This document shows, piece by piece, positions 41,537-48,734 of a stretch of 64,000 nt of DNA (the first letter of the stretch is position 1; each line of letters opens with the position of its first letter). The stretch comes from Streptomyces sp. NBC_01353 (GTDB taxonomy: Bacteria; Actinomycetota; Actinomycetes; Streptomycetales; Streptomycetaceae). The translations under genes were made by a program, and so were the position numbers. The DNA lies in contig NZ_CP108352.1 in NCBI RefSeq assembly GCF_036237275.1, forward strand, positions 4,526,001-4,590,000, in the 5' to 3' direction. The notes beneath the pieces are model-generated. The model saw nothing but the letters and a program-made list of their open reading frames with translations. It had not been told where the DNA came from and made no database searches.

Positions 41537-42282
41537 CCGTCTACTTCATCGGCGCGGGCCCGGGCGCCGCCGACCTGATCACTCTGCGGGGCGCCCGCAC
41601 CCTCGCCGCCTGCGGCGTCTGCCTGTACGCGGGCTCGCTCGTCCCCCGCGAGCTGCTCGCCGAGTGCCCGCCGGACGCGCGCCTGGTCGACACCGCGGAC
41701 CTCGACCTGGACCAGATCATGGCCGAGATCGTCCGCGCCCACGAGGCAGGCCAGGACGTGGCCCGGCTCCACTCCGGCGACCCGTCCGTCTTCAGCGCCG
41801 TGGCGGAGCAGATGCGCCGGCTCGACGCGCTGGACATCCCGTACGAGGTCGTGCCGGGCGTCCCGGCGTTCGCGGCGGCCGCCGCCGCGCTCAAGCGGGA
41901 GCTCACCGTCCCGACCGTGGGCCAGACGGTCATCCTCACCCGCATCGCCCAGCAGGCCACTCCCATGCCGGAGGGCGAGGATCTCGCCACGCTCGGCCGC
42001 AGCGGCGCCCTGCTCGTCCTCCACCTGGCCGCCCGCTACGTCGACCGGGTCGTGTCCGAGCTCCTGCCGCACTACGGCGCCGACTGCCCGGCCGCGGTCG
42101 TGGCGATGGCGAGCCGCCCGGACGAGATCGTGCTGCGGGGCACGCTGGAGGACATCGCGGCGCAGATGAAGGAGGCCGGCATCACGAAGACGGCCGTGAT
42201 CCTGGTCGGCCGCACGCTGGCGGCCTCGCAGTTCCGCGACAGCCACCTCTACGACCCGGCGCGGGAGCGGCACGTCTGCTGA
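41533..42282 (+). CDS. cobM: Precorrin-4 C11-methyltransferase
   Basis: A 249-residue SAM-dependent tetrapyrrole methylase. Motifs: VYFIGAGPGAADLITLRGA, CGVCLYAGSLVPRELL, the GDPSVFSAV loop and VVPGVPAFAAAAAAL. It adds the C11 methyl in the aerobic-type B12 route. ATG at 41533 has AGGAG upstream and overlaps the end of cobL. A 13-bp stem terminator follows between it and the convergent small ribosomal-protein-like gene. Confidence 0.95.
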   Translation: MTVYFIGAGPGAADLITLRGARTLAACGVCLYAGSLVPRELLAECPPDARLVDTADLDLDQIMAEIVRAHEAGQDVARLHSGDPSVFSAVAEQMRRLDALDIPYEVVPGVPAFAAAAAALKRELTVPTVGQTVILTRIAQQATPMPEGEDLATLGRSGALLVLHLAARYVDRVVSELLPHYGADCPAAVVAMASRPDEIVLRGTLEDIAAQMKEAGITKTAVILVGRTLAASQFRDSHLYDPARERHVC

Positions 42283-42344
42283 TCTCATCCCCGCCCGCCG
42301 GTCGCCCTGTGAGCGGTGGGGCCTCAACACCCCGTGACGCGCCC

Positions 42345-42373
42345 GGGCCGGACACCCGACGGGTGTCCGGCCC
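42345..42373. terminator. Bidirectional terminator after cobM
   Basis: GGGCCGGACACCC-gac-GGGTGTCCGGCCC: a perfect 13-bp stem with a 3-base loop between two convergent genes. Confidence 0.85.
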
Positions 42374-42379
42374 CGGCTT

Positions 42380-42454
42380 CTAGGCGTTCGGCCGCTTGCC
42401 GTGATTCGCCTTCTTCTTCTTGCGGGCGCGCTTCTTGTTGCCTCGCTTCGCCAT
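42380..42454 (-). CDS. bL37-like 24-residue ribosomal protein
   Basis: A 24-codon gene coding MAKRGNKKRARKKKKANHGK followed by RPNA. From memory this closely matches bL37, a 24-residue protein found on the large ribosomal subunit of mycobacteria (same MAKRG start, KKRxRK core and ANHGKRPNA end). Strongly basic composition suits binding to 23S rRNA. AGAGGG lies 9 bases before the ATG; an ATG at 42463 with AGGAG 6 bases upstream would add three residues (M-C-P). It lies inside the cobalamin region by position only. Confidence 0.75.
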   Translation of the reverse strand: MAKRGNKKRARKKKKANHGKRPNA

Positions 42455-42543
42455 CGGGCACATCCCTCTCTCCTGGGGGCCTTGCCCTCGCAAGCCTAGG
42501 TTCGCGGGGGAGGCGGCGCATCCGGTGTCGGTGGGGTGCCGGC

Positions 42544-43674
42544 TTACGGCCCCGCCGTGGTCGAGCGGCCCACCACCGTGCCCGCGCGGTCGATGCAGAT
42601 GACGTCGACCGCGACCGGGGCGCCGCGGAGGACGGCGAGGGCCTCGTCCCGGGAGCGGGCGGCCACCAGGTCGCCCAGGGGGACGCCCGCGGCCTCGCAG
42701 AGGCGGAGGGCCGCCAGGCCCGTGTTCGCCGTGGCGATCTCCTCGGCGAGAGCCTCCGACGCGCCGCCCGTACGGGCCAGGTCGGCCAGGAACCCCTTGT
42801 CGACCTGCGAGCGGGCCGAGTGGAGGTCCAGATGGCCCGCCGCCAGCTTCGACAGCTTCGCGAAGCCGCCACAGATCGTCAGCCGGTCGACCGGATGGCG
42901 GCGGATGTACTTCAGGACCGCCCCCGCGAAGTCCCCCATGTCGAGCAGCGCGATCTCCGGCAGGTCGTAGAGCGTCGACACCGTCTTCTCGGAGGTGGAG
43001 CCCGTACACCCCGCCACATGGGTGAGACCCGCCGCCCGCGCCACGTCCACCCCGCGACGGATGGAGTCGATCCAGGCCGAGCACGAGTACGGCACGACGA
43101 TGCCCGTCGTCCCCAGGATGGACAGCCCGCCCAGGATGCCGATCCGCGGGTTCCAGGTGGAGCGGGCGATCTCCTCGCCATGATCGACGGAGACCGTGAT
43201 CTCCACATCGCCCGTGCCGCCGTGCGCCGCCGCGACCTCCGCCACATGCGCGCGCATCATCTGCCGCGGGACCGGGTTGATCGCCGGTTCCCCGACCTCC
43301 AGGGGCAGGCCGGGCAGCGTCACCGTACCGACGCCCGCCCCCGCCCGGAAGACGACACCGGACCCGGCCGGGAGGATCCGTACCGTCGACCGGACCAGTG
43401 CGCCGTGCGTCACGTCCGGGTCGTCGCCCGCGTCCTTCACGATCCCCGCCATCGCGGCGTCGGGGGTCAGCTCCTCCGCCGCCAGCGCGAACGCCGGACG
43501 CCCGCCCTTCGGCAGCGTGATCGTCACCGGGTCGGGAAACTCGCCGGTCAGCAGCGCCGTGTACGCGGCCGTCGTCGCCGCCGTCGCACAGGCACCGGTC
43601 GTCCAGCCCGGGCGCAGACCCGTGTGCTTGAGTTGGGCGTCGCGCCCGCCGCCCGGACTGCCGCCGGCACTCAT
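42544..43674 (-). CDS. cbiD: Cobalt-precorrin-5B C1-methyltransferase
   Basis: A 376-residue CbiD protein that methylates C1 of the corrin ring. Family landmarks: LRPGWTTGACATAATTAAY at the start, SVDHGEEIARSTWNPRIGI and LGTTGIVVPYSCSAWIDSI, VAGCTGSTSEKTV and CGGFAKLSKLAAGHLDLHS. CbiD belongs to the anaerobic-type route, yet the neighbouring CobG is the oxygen-using enzyme, so the pathway here is mixed. ATG at 43674 has GGGAG 7 bases upstream; cobK starts only 12 bp away on the other strand. Confidence 0.94.
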   Translation of the reverse strand: MSAGGSPGGGRDAQLKHTGLRPGWTTGACATAATTAAYTALLTGEFPDPVTITLPKGGRPAFALAAEELTPDAAMAGIVKDAGDDPDVTHGALVRSTVRILPAGSGVVFRAGAGVGTVTLPGLPLEVGEPAINPVPRQMMRAHVAEVAAAHGGTGDVEITVSVDHGEEIARSTWNPRIGILGGLSILGTTGIVVPYSCSAWIDSIRRGVDVARAAGLTHVAGCTGSTSEKTVSTLYDLPEIALLDMGDFAGAVLKYIRRHPVDRLTICGGFAKLSKLAAGHLDLHSARSQVDKGFLADLARTGGASEALAEEIATANTGLAALRLCEAAGVPLGDLVAARSRDEALAVLRGAPVAVDVICIDRAGTVVGRSTTAGP

Positions 43675-43686
43675 GAAAGGACTCCC

Positions 43687-44460
43687 GTGCACGTACTCAT
43701 TCTCGGCGGCACCACCGAGGCCCGCGCCCTCGCCACGGCGCTGCACCCCCGCGTCCGCGTCACCAGCTCCCTCGCCGGACGCGTCGCCGAGCCCCGGCTG
43801 CCGGCCGGCGAGGTACGCGTCGGGGGCTTCGGCGGCGTCGACGGACTCGTGGCCTGGGTGCGCGAGCACCACGTGGACGCGGTCATCGACGCCACCCATC
43901 CCTTCGCGGAGAACATCAGCTTCAACGCGGCCCGAGCGGCCGCCACCGCCCATGTTCCCCTGCTGGCCCTGCGCCGCCCCGGCTGGGTCCGGGTGGACGG
44001 CGACGACTGGCACGAGGTCGCCTCGCTGGAGGAGGCGGCGGGGGTCGTGGGGGACTTCGGCTGGGGGCACCTCCCAGGACGAAGTCCTAGGGGGAGGGTG
44101 TTCCTGACGACCGGACGGATGGGACTCGCCGCGTTCGCCGAGTGCCCGCAGTGGTTCCTCGTACGGTCCGTCGACGCCCCCCAGCCCCCGATGCCCGCCC
44201 GCACCGAAGTCCTCCTGGACCGGGGGCCCTTCACCCTGGAGGGGGAGTCGGAACTGTTGAGTCGGTACGGCATCGATGTCCTCGTCACCAAGGACAGCGG
44301 CGGCGCGGCGACGGCCCCGAAGCTCCGTGCGGCGAGGGAGGCGGGGGTCCCGGTGGTGATCGTCCGGCGGCCGGCGGTGCCGGAGGGGGTCGCGGTGGCG
44401 GGGACGGTGGGGGAGGCGGTGGAGTGGGTGGGGGTGGTGGGGGTGGTGGGGGGTTTCTGA
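43687..44460 (+). CDS. cobK: Precorrin-6A reductase
   Basis: A 257-residue NADPH-dependent reductase. N-terminus VLILGGTTEARALATAL, then VDAVIDATHPFAENISFNAA and DVLVTKDSGGAATAPKLRAA match CobK/CbiJ. GTG at 43687 with AAAGGA 5 bases upstream. Two oddities: an in-frame palindromic insert (44071-44096) codes the segment L-P-G-R-S-P-R-G-R in mid-protein, and the C-terminus trails off in a Val/Gly repeat (VGVVGVVGGF) coded by GTGGGG-type repeats. The accessory segment begins right after the stop codon. Confidence 0.9.
   Translation: MHVLILGGTTEARALATALHPRVRVTSSLAGRVAEPRLPAGEVRVGGFGGVDGLVAWVREHHVDAVIDATHPFAENISFNAARAAATAHVPLLALRRPGWVRVDGDDWHEVASLEEAAGVVGDFGWGHLPGRSPRGRVFLTTGRMGLAAFAECPQWFLVRSVDAPQPPMPARTEVLLDRGPFTLEGESELLSRYGIDVLVTKDSGGAATAPKLRAAREAGVPVVIVRRPAVPEGVAVAGTVGEAVEWVGVVGVVGGF
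44071..44096 (+). repeat. Palindromic element inside cobK
   Basis: CTCCC-a-GGAC-gaa-GTCC-ta-GGGGGAG forms a hairpin within the cobK frame. It resembles the element at 19207-19230 in the kinase gene; both keep the frame open. Confidence 0.55.
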
Positions 44461-44530
44461 GGTCTGTGGTCTGGGCGGGTTTGCGGGCTTCGGGTTTCTG
44501 AGGGGCCCGGCCTGGCGGCTCTTGTGGGCT

Positions 44531-44842
44531 TCTGGTGCGGCCGCCCTCGTTCCGAGTGTGGCGACCGGAGGCGGTGCGTCAAGGGCGCTCCTGCGTCGCG
44601 TCGCTGCGCGATTCCGCTTCGCTCCACCCTTGACCCACCGCCTCCGGTCGCCTTTTCACACTCGGAGGGCGGCCGGGGGGCGTGGCCGCGCGGGCAGGCG
44701 GGTTTGCGCCTCGGCCGGGATCGGCGCCTGCGGGTGCGTGGGTGGGTTTGCGCGGCAGTTGAATGGGGCGGCCCGGCGGCGCTCAGCGTGTGACCGCCGT
44801 CGGTCGGCCGGGACTCATGCCCCGCTGGTCACTCCCGGTGGG
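44531..44842 (+). repeat. Left copy of ~312-bp inverted repeat, containing a large hairpin
   Basis: This block recurs in reverse orientation at 45711-46026. Shared anchors: GGCCGCCCTC near one end, GGGCGCTCCT, GCGCTCCACCCTTGACC-type centre, TTTTCACACTCGGAGGGCGG, GCGCGGCAGTTGAATGG and, at the other end, CCCGCTGGTCACTCCCGGTG. Within it 44539-44585 and 44626-44674 are long imperfect inverted arms (about 47 nt each) that fold into one large hairpin with a loop of about 40 nt. Confidence 0.85.
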
Positions 44843-44868
44843 TGGTGAGGTGAGTTGGTGGGCGTGAG

Positions 44869-44956
44869 CGTCCCTAAGTCTCCCCAACTCGCCTCCGTCG
44901 GGCCCCAAAGGGCCCCATCCGGCGAAGTTACCGCGAGTAGTGGAGAGTTAGGGACG
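44869..44956. repeat. Long-range inverted repeat next to the left copy
   Basis: CGTCCCTAAGTCTCC (44869-44883) pairs with GGAGAGTTAGGGACG (44942-44956) with one mismatch, enclosing about 58 nt that itself contains GGGCCCCAAAGGGCCCC, a small hairpin. It lies between the left repeat and the lipoprotein gene. Confidence 0.55.
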
Positions 44957-45172
44957 GCAGTCGTTGCTCCGACGCCGCCCCCACCTCACGTGCCCGACCG
45001 CGATCGGCCGCTGTGGTTGCGGTACTTCGCTGCCGTACCGCCTCATGCCTCGTCAAGAGTGGCCGCCGACCACTACGACTTGAACGCGTTCAAACTCTGT
45101 GTCAGGGTGCGGCATGCGTTCTTGAGCTCACCGGTCGCGCACGCGGCCTGCGGAACCCGCTAGGGGTGGAGT

Positions 45173-45613
45173 GTGTTGCGTTCCTGTCGTACTGCGCTGA
45201 TCTTGCTCGCCTTGGCCGCTCTCACGGCTTGCGGCAGGCTCTACGACCTGCCGCCGCCTGAGGGCGAACCGGTCGTTCTGAAGCCGGCCGAACTTGCGAC
45301 CACATGGACCGATGGAGACGACGGCACCCTCACGCTGAAGCAGGACGGGACGTTCATCGCCGATAAAGTGTGCATCGCCGTCGGCTGGGAGGAAGGTTTG
45401 ACCTGGTCCGGAACAGGCACCTGGAAGCAAGGCTCCAACGAGAAGCAAAGCTTCGTCGGTGTGACCTTCGACGCCGCTCACCCCGAAACGGGTGAGCGGA
45501 AGCCCGACTCCTACGCCGCCTTGAGGCAAGGCAAGGCCCTGAAGCTCTGGGCCGCCGTCGGCGATCCGGACCACGATTATCCGAACTGCGTCCTGACCAG
45601 CCCGGCGAGTTGA
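45173..45613 (+). CDS. Small lipoprotein lying between the inverted repeats
   Basis: A 146-residue protein, GTG start at 45173 with GGGGTGGA close upstream. The signal peptide LRSCRTALILLALAALTAC ends in a lipobox (LTAC), so it is probably anchored outside the membrane. The mature part is beta-rich with DDGTLTLKQDGTFIADKV and TWSGTGTWKQG, a pattern of Streptomyces lipoproteins with lipocalin-like or glucanase-like repeats; I cannot name a family. Base composition is lower in GC than the cob genes, consistent with acquisition as part of the repeat-flanked segment. Confidence 0.75.
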   Translation: MLRSCRTALILLALAALTACGRLYDLPPPEGEPVVLKPAELATTWTDGDDGTLTLKQDGTFIADKVCIAVGWEEGLTWSGTGTWKQGSNEKQSFVGVTFDAAHPETGERKPDSYAALRQGKALKLWAAVGDPDHDYPNCVLTSPAS

Positions 45614-45710
45614 CCCGGCTGCCGCGCGGCCGGGTGACCTACACAGGGTCCGGCATCGCAGAAACGCGGTTCCAGCCGATCGTGTCCCCTGCCGTGAGGC
45701 AGGAGATCAG

Positions 45711-46026
45711 CCCACCGGGAGTGACCAGCGGGGCTTGAGTCCCGGCCGAACGGCGGCCGTCAGCCGCTGAGCCGTGCCCCGCCGCTCCATTCAACTGCCG
45801 CGCAATCCCGACGACTCGGCCGCAGGCGCTGAGCGGAGGCCAGGCACGAACCCAGCTCCCCGCGTGGCCACGCCCCCGGGCCGCCCTCCGAGTGTGAAAA
45901 GGCGGGTGGAGGTGGCGGGTCAAGGGTGGAGCGCAGCGGAATCGGCGGAGCCGACGCGACGTAGGAGCGCCCTTGAGGCGTCGCCGGAACCCGCCACACT
46001 CGGAGAGAGGGCGGCCGAACCAGAGG
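45711..46026 (-). repeat. Right copy of the ~312-bp inverted repeat
   Basis: Reverse-complement copy of 44531-44842, diverged but with all anchors kept in order. Its hairpin arms lie in 45879-46016 (GGCCGCCCTCCGAGTGTG at one end, CACACTCGGAGAGAGGGCGG at the other). The two copies are separated by 868 bp containing the lipoprotein gene. Confidence 0.85.
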
Positions 46027-46040
46027 CCGACGAAGGGCGG

Positions 46041-46178
46041 TCAACCGGTGAGCCCCGCGACGAATGTGGACCAGGCCTCGGGGGCGACCCCGAACGTCGG
46101 GCCGTCGGTGACCTTGGAGTCACGGAGGTGGACGGAGTGGGGGCAGGCGGCGACCTCGACGCAGTCGCCGCCGCCGGC
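46041..46178 (-). pseudogene. 3' fragment of a DUF397 gene
   Basis: Reading the minus strand gives GGDCVEVAACPHSVHLRDSK, then VTDGPTFGVAPEAWSTFVAG and a stop codon at 46041. This is the C-terminal half of a DUF397 protein, small Streptomyces proteins usually paired with an XRE regulator. The N-terminal half is missing; after about 46178 the frame continues into unrelated sequence. No start codon or ribosome binding site is left, and no XRE partner is present. Confidence 0.75.
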
Positions 46179-46461
46179 CGACGCCAAGCCGGCGAAGGAG
46201 GCCGACGCCTACACCGGTACGTACTCCAGTGACTACTACGGACAGTTGAAGGTCACCGCGGGCGACGACGGGCGGCTGACGCTGTCCTTGGGGCCGAAGC
46301 CCGAGACGTACCCGCTGACGCACTACGACGGCGACACGTTCAGCTTCGCGACGCGCGGCGAGAACGCCGTGGGTCTGACCGGGGTCACCTTCTCCCCGAA
46401 CGGGAAGTCCGTCCGCGTCGAGTATCTGGACACCACCGGCCTGGGGACCTCCACCCGTTGA
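46179..46461 (+). pseudogene. 3' fragment of a serine hydrolase gene (DUF3471 domain)
   Basis: The frame ending at 46461 codes ADAYTGTYSSDYYGQLKVTA, then LSLGPKPETYPLTHYDGDTF and a terminal VRVEYLDTTGLGTSTR. This is the C-terminal DUF3471-type beta domain that follows beta-lactamase-like serine hydrolases. The catalytic domain (S-x-x-K and Y-x-N) is absent. The fragment starts abruptly at the junction with the oppositely oriented DUF397 fragment, so both genes were cut at or near 46160-46180. Confidence 0.75.
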
Positions 46462-46575
46462 CGTGGAGTGCGAGTCCGGCGAGCGGCCCGGTGCCAACGA
46501 CCGACCTCGCCGCGGAGTCCGGCCCCGCCGCGACGAGCCGCCTCGCCGCGACCGGCCCCGTCCCCGCGGCCCCCG

Positions 46576-48084
46576 TCACTCCTCCGGGTACCGCCGTGGT
46601 GTCCAGGTGATCGTGCGGCCGTCGCCGCGTTCGACCGCGCGCGTCTGCGACGAGCCGATGAGGAGCAGCGTCCGCATGTCGACCTCGCTCGGCTCCAGGG
46701 TCTTCAGGGTCACCACCCGTACCGACTGCTCCGGGCCGCCGACGTCCCGTGCCACGACCACCGGGGTCTCGGGCGAGCGGAGTTCGAGCAGCAGGTCGCG
46801 GGCGGCCGCCACCTGGTGCGTACGGGACTTCGAGCCCGGGTTGTAGAGCGCCAGGACCAGGTCCGCCCGGGTGGCGGCGCGCAGGCGGGCGGCGATCACG
46901 TCCCAGGGCTTGAGCCGGTCGGAGAGGGAGATCGTGGCGTAGTCGTGGCCGAGCGGGGCGCCCGCCGCGGCGGCTGCCGCGTTCGCGGCCGTCACGCCCG
47001 GGAGGACCCGTACGGGAACGTCCGCGTACCGCTCCTCCGACGCCACCTCCAGGACCGCCGTGGCCATGGCGAAGACACCGGGGTCGCCGCCCGAGACGAC
47101 CGCGACCCGGCGCCCGCGCCGGGCGAGGTCGAGGGCGAACTCGGCGCGCTCGGACTCGACCTTGTTGTCCGAGCCGTGCCGGCGCTGGCCGGGACGCAGC
47201 GCCGGGACGCGGTCGAGGTAGGTGGTGTAGCCGACCAGGTCGTCGGCGTTGATCAGCGCGCCGCGCGACTCCGGCGTCAGCCAGGGCGCGCCCGCCGGGC
47301 CGGTGCCGACGACGACGACCTCGCCGCCGGTCTCCCGGGATTCGGGGGTGACGGCGTCGATACGGGAGGGCAGCACGGCGACCGAGAAGTACGGGACGGT
47401 CTCGGCGTCCACCTCGGAGAGGATCTCCGTCCGCTCGCCCGCCATGAACGCCCGTTCCACGTACCGCGCGTCGTCAAGACGGCCCGCGCGTTCCAGGGCG
47501 CGGCGCACGGTCGGGAACGTGCGGCCGAGCTTCATCACGACCGCCGAGTCGGTGCCCGCGAGGCGGGCCGTCAGCTCGTCCTCGGGCAGTGTGCCGGGGA
47601 TGATCGTCAGGACCTCCTCCGCCTCGCACAGCGGCTCGCCGAGCCGGGCCGCGGCGGCGGACACGGAGGTGACGCCGGGGATGACGGTGGTGTCGTAGCG
47701 GTGCGCGAGCCGCTTGTGCATGTGCTGGTAGGAGCCGTAGAAGAGCGGGTCGCCCTCGGCGAGCACGGCGACGGTGCGGCCGGCGTCGAGGTGGGCGGCG
47801 AGCCGGGCCGCGGCCTCCTCGTAGAAGTCGTCGAGCGCGCCGCGGTAGCCGCCGGGGTGGTCGGTGGTCTCCACCGTGAGCGGGTACATGAGCCGCTCCT
47901 CGATGTGGTCCTCGCGGAGGTGCTCGGCGGCGATGGAGCGCGCGATGGAGCGGCCGTGGCGGGCGGAGTGGTACGCGACGACGTCGGCGGACGCGATGGC
48001 CTTCACCGCGGCGACGGTCATCAGGTTCGGGTCGCCGGGGCCGAGGCCGACTCCGTACAGCTTGCCGGGGGCGTTGGCGCTCAT
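46576..48084 (-). CDS. cobIJ: Fused precorrin-2 C20- / precorrin-3B C17-methyltransferase
   Basis: A 502-residue bifunctional enzyme. Residues about 1-240 are CobI ([55 protein letters not shown]), and about 250-502 are CobJ ([56 protein letters not shown]). It adds the C20 methyl and later the C17 methyl with ring contraction. The fusion is usual in actinobacteria. Last gene of the cobG-cobH-cobIJ operon; its ATG overlaps the cobH stop codon. Confidence 0.95.
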   Translation of the reverse strand: MSANAPGKLYGVGLGPGDPNLMTVAAVKAIASADVVAYHSARHGRSIARSIAAEHLREDHIEERLMYPLTVETTDHPGGYRGALDDFYEEAAARLAAHLDAGRTVAVLAEGDPLFYGSYQHMHKRLAHRYDTTVIPGVTSVSAAAARLGEPLCEAEEVLTIIPGTLPEDELTARLAGTDSAVVMKLGRTFPTVRRALERAGRLDDARYVERAFMAGERTEILSEVDAETVPYFSVAVLPSRIDAVTPESRETGGEVVVVGTGPAGAPWLTPESRGALINADDLVGYTTYLDRVPALRPGQRRHGSDNKVESERAEFALDLARRGRRVAVVSGGDPGVFAMATAVLEVASEERYADVPVRVLPGVTAANAAAAAAGAPLGHDYATISLSDRLKPWDVIAARLRAATRADLVLALYNPGSKSRTHQVAAARDLLLELRSPETPVVVARDVGGPEQSVRVVTLKTLEPSEVDMRTLLLIGSSQTRAVERGDGRTITWTPRRYPEE

Positions 48085-48734
48085 GCCTGGATCTCCGCTT
48101 CCGTCGCGATGGCGTTGATCGCGGCGGCGGTCATCGCGCTGCCGCCGCGCCGGCCCCGTACGACGAGGTAGTCGAGGCCCAGGGTCTGGGCGGCGAGGGC
48201 GTCCTTGGACTCGGCTGCGCCGATGAAGCCGACCGGTATGCCGAGGACGGCGGCCGGGCGGGGTGCGCCCTTCGCGATCATCTCCAGGAGGTGGAAGAGG
48301 GCGGTGGGCGCGTTGCCGATGGCGACGACGGAGCCTTCGAGGCGGTCGCGCCAGAGTTCGAGGGCGGCGGCGCTGCGGGTGGTGCCGAGCTCGGTGGCGA
48401 GGGCGGGCACGGAGGGGTCGGAGAGGGTGCAGACCACGTCGTTGTCGGCGGGCAGCCGCTTGCGGGTCACGCCGCTGGCGACCATCTGCGCGTCGCAGAG
48501 GATCGGTGCGCCGGCGCGCAGGGCGGCGCGGGCGCGGGAGACGACCTGCGGCGAGTAGGCGAGGTCGCGGACGAGGTCGGTCATGCCGCAGGCGTGGATC
48601 ATGCGGACCGCGACCGTGGCGACGTCGGCGGGCAGATCCGCGAGGTCCGCCTCGGCGCGGATCGTGGCAAAGGACTGGCGGTAGATCTCCGCGCCGTCCT
48701 TCTCGTAGGCGAACATCGTGTCGTTCTCGCTCAT
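48081..48734 (-). CDS. cobH: Precorrin-8X methylmutase
   Basis: A 217-residue enzyme that moves the C11 methyl to C12, giving hydrogenobyrinic acid. Motifs: [20 protein letters not shown] (with the catalytic His), [29 protein letters not shown] and [17 protein letters not shown]. Both ends overlap neighbours by ATGA, showing tight translational coupling in the operon. Length is normal. Confidence 0.95.
   Translation of the reverse strand: MSENDTMFAYEKDGAEIYRQSFATIRAEADLADLPADVATVAVRMIHACGMTDLVRDLAYSPQVVSRARAALRAGAPILCDAQMVASGVTRKRLPADNDVVCTLSDPSVPALATELGTTRSAAALELWRDRLEGSVVAIGNAPTALFHLLEMIAKGAPRPAAVLGIPVGFIGAAESKDALAAQTLGLDYLVVRGRRGGSAMTAAAINAIATEAEIQA

Larger units (their letters stand above)
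44461..45172. other. Non-coding accessory segment with left inverted repeat
   Basis: About 710 bases without a credible gene. It holds the left ~312-bp repeat (44531-44842) and a second long stem (44869-44956). Open frames here have no ribosome binding site or protein-like composition. Confidence 0.6.

Noticed and set aside
44855-45163. 102-codon open frame between the left repeat and the lipoprotein gene
   Set aside because: No ribosome binding site, no recognisable motif, and it runs through a long stem; composition is not protein-like.
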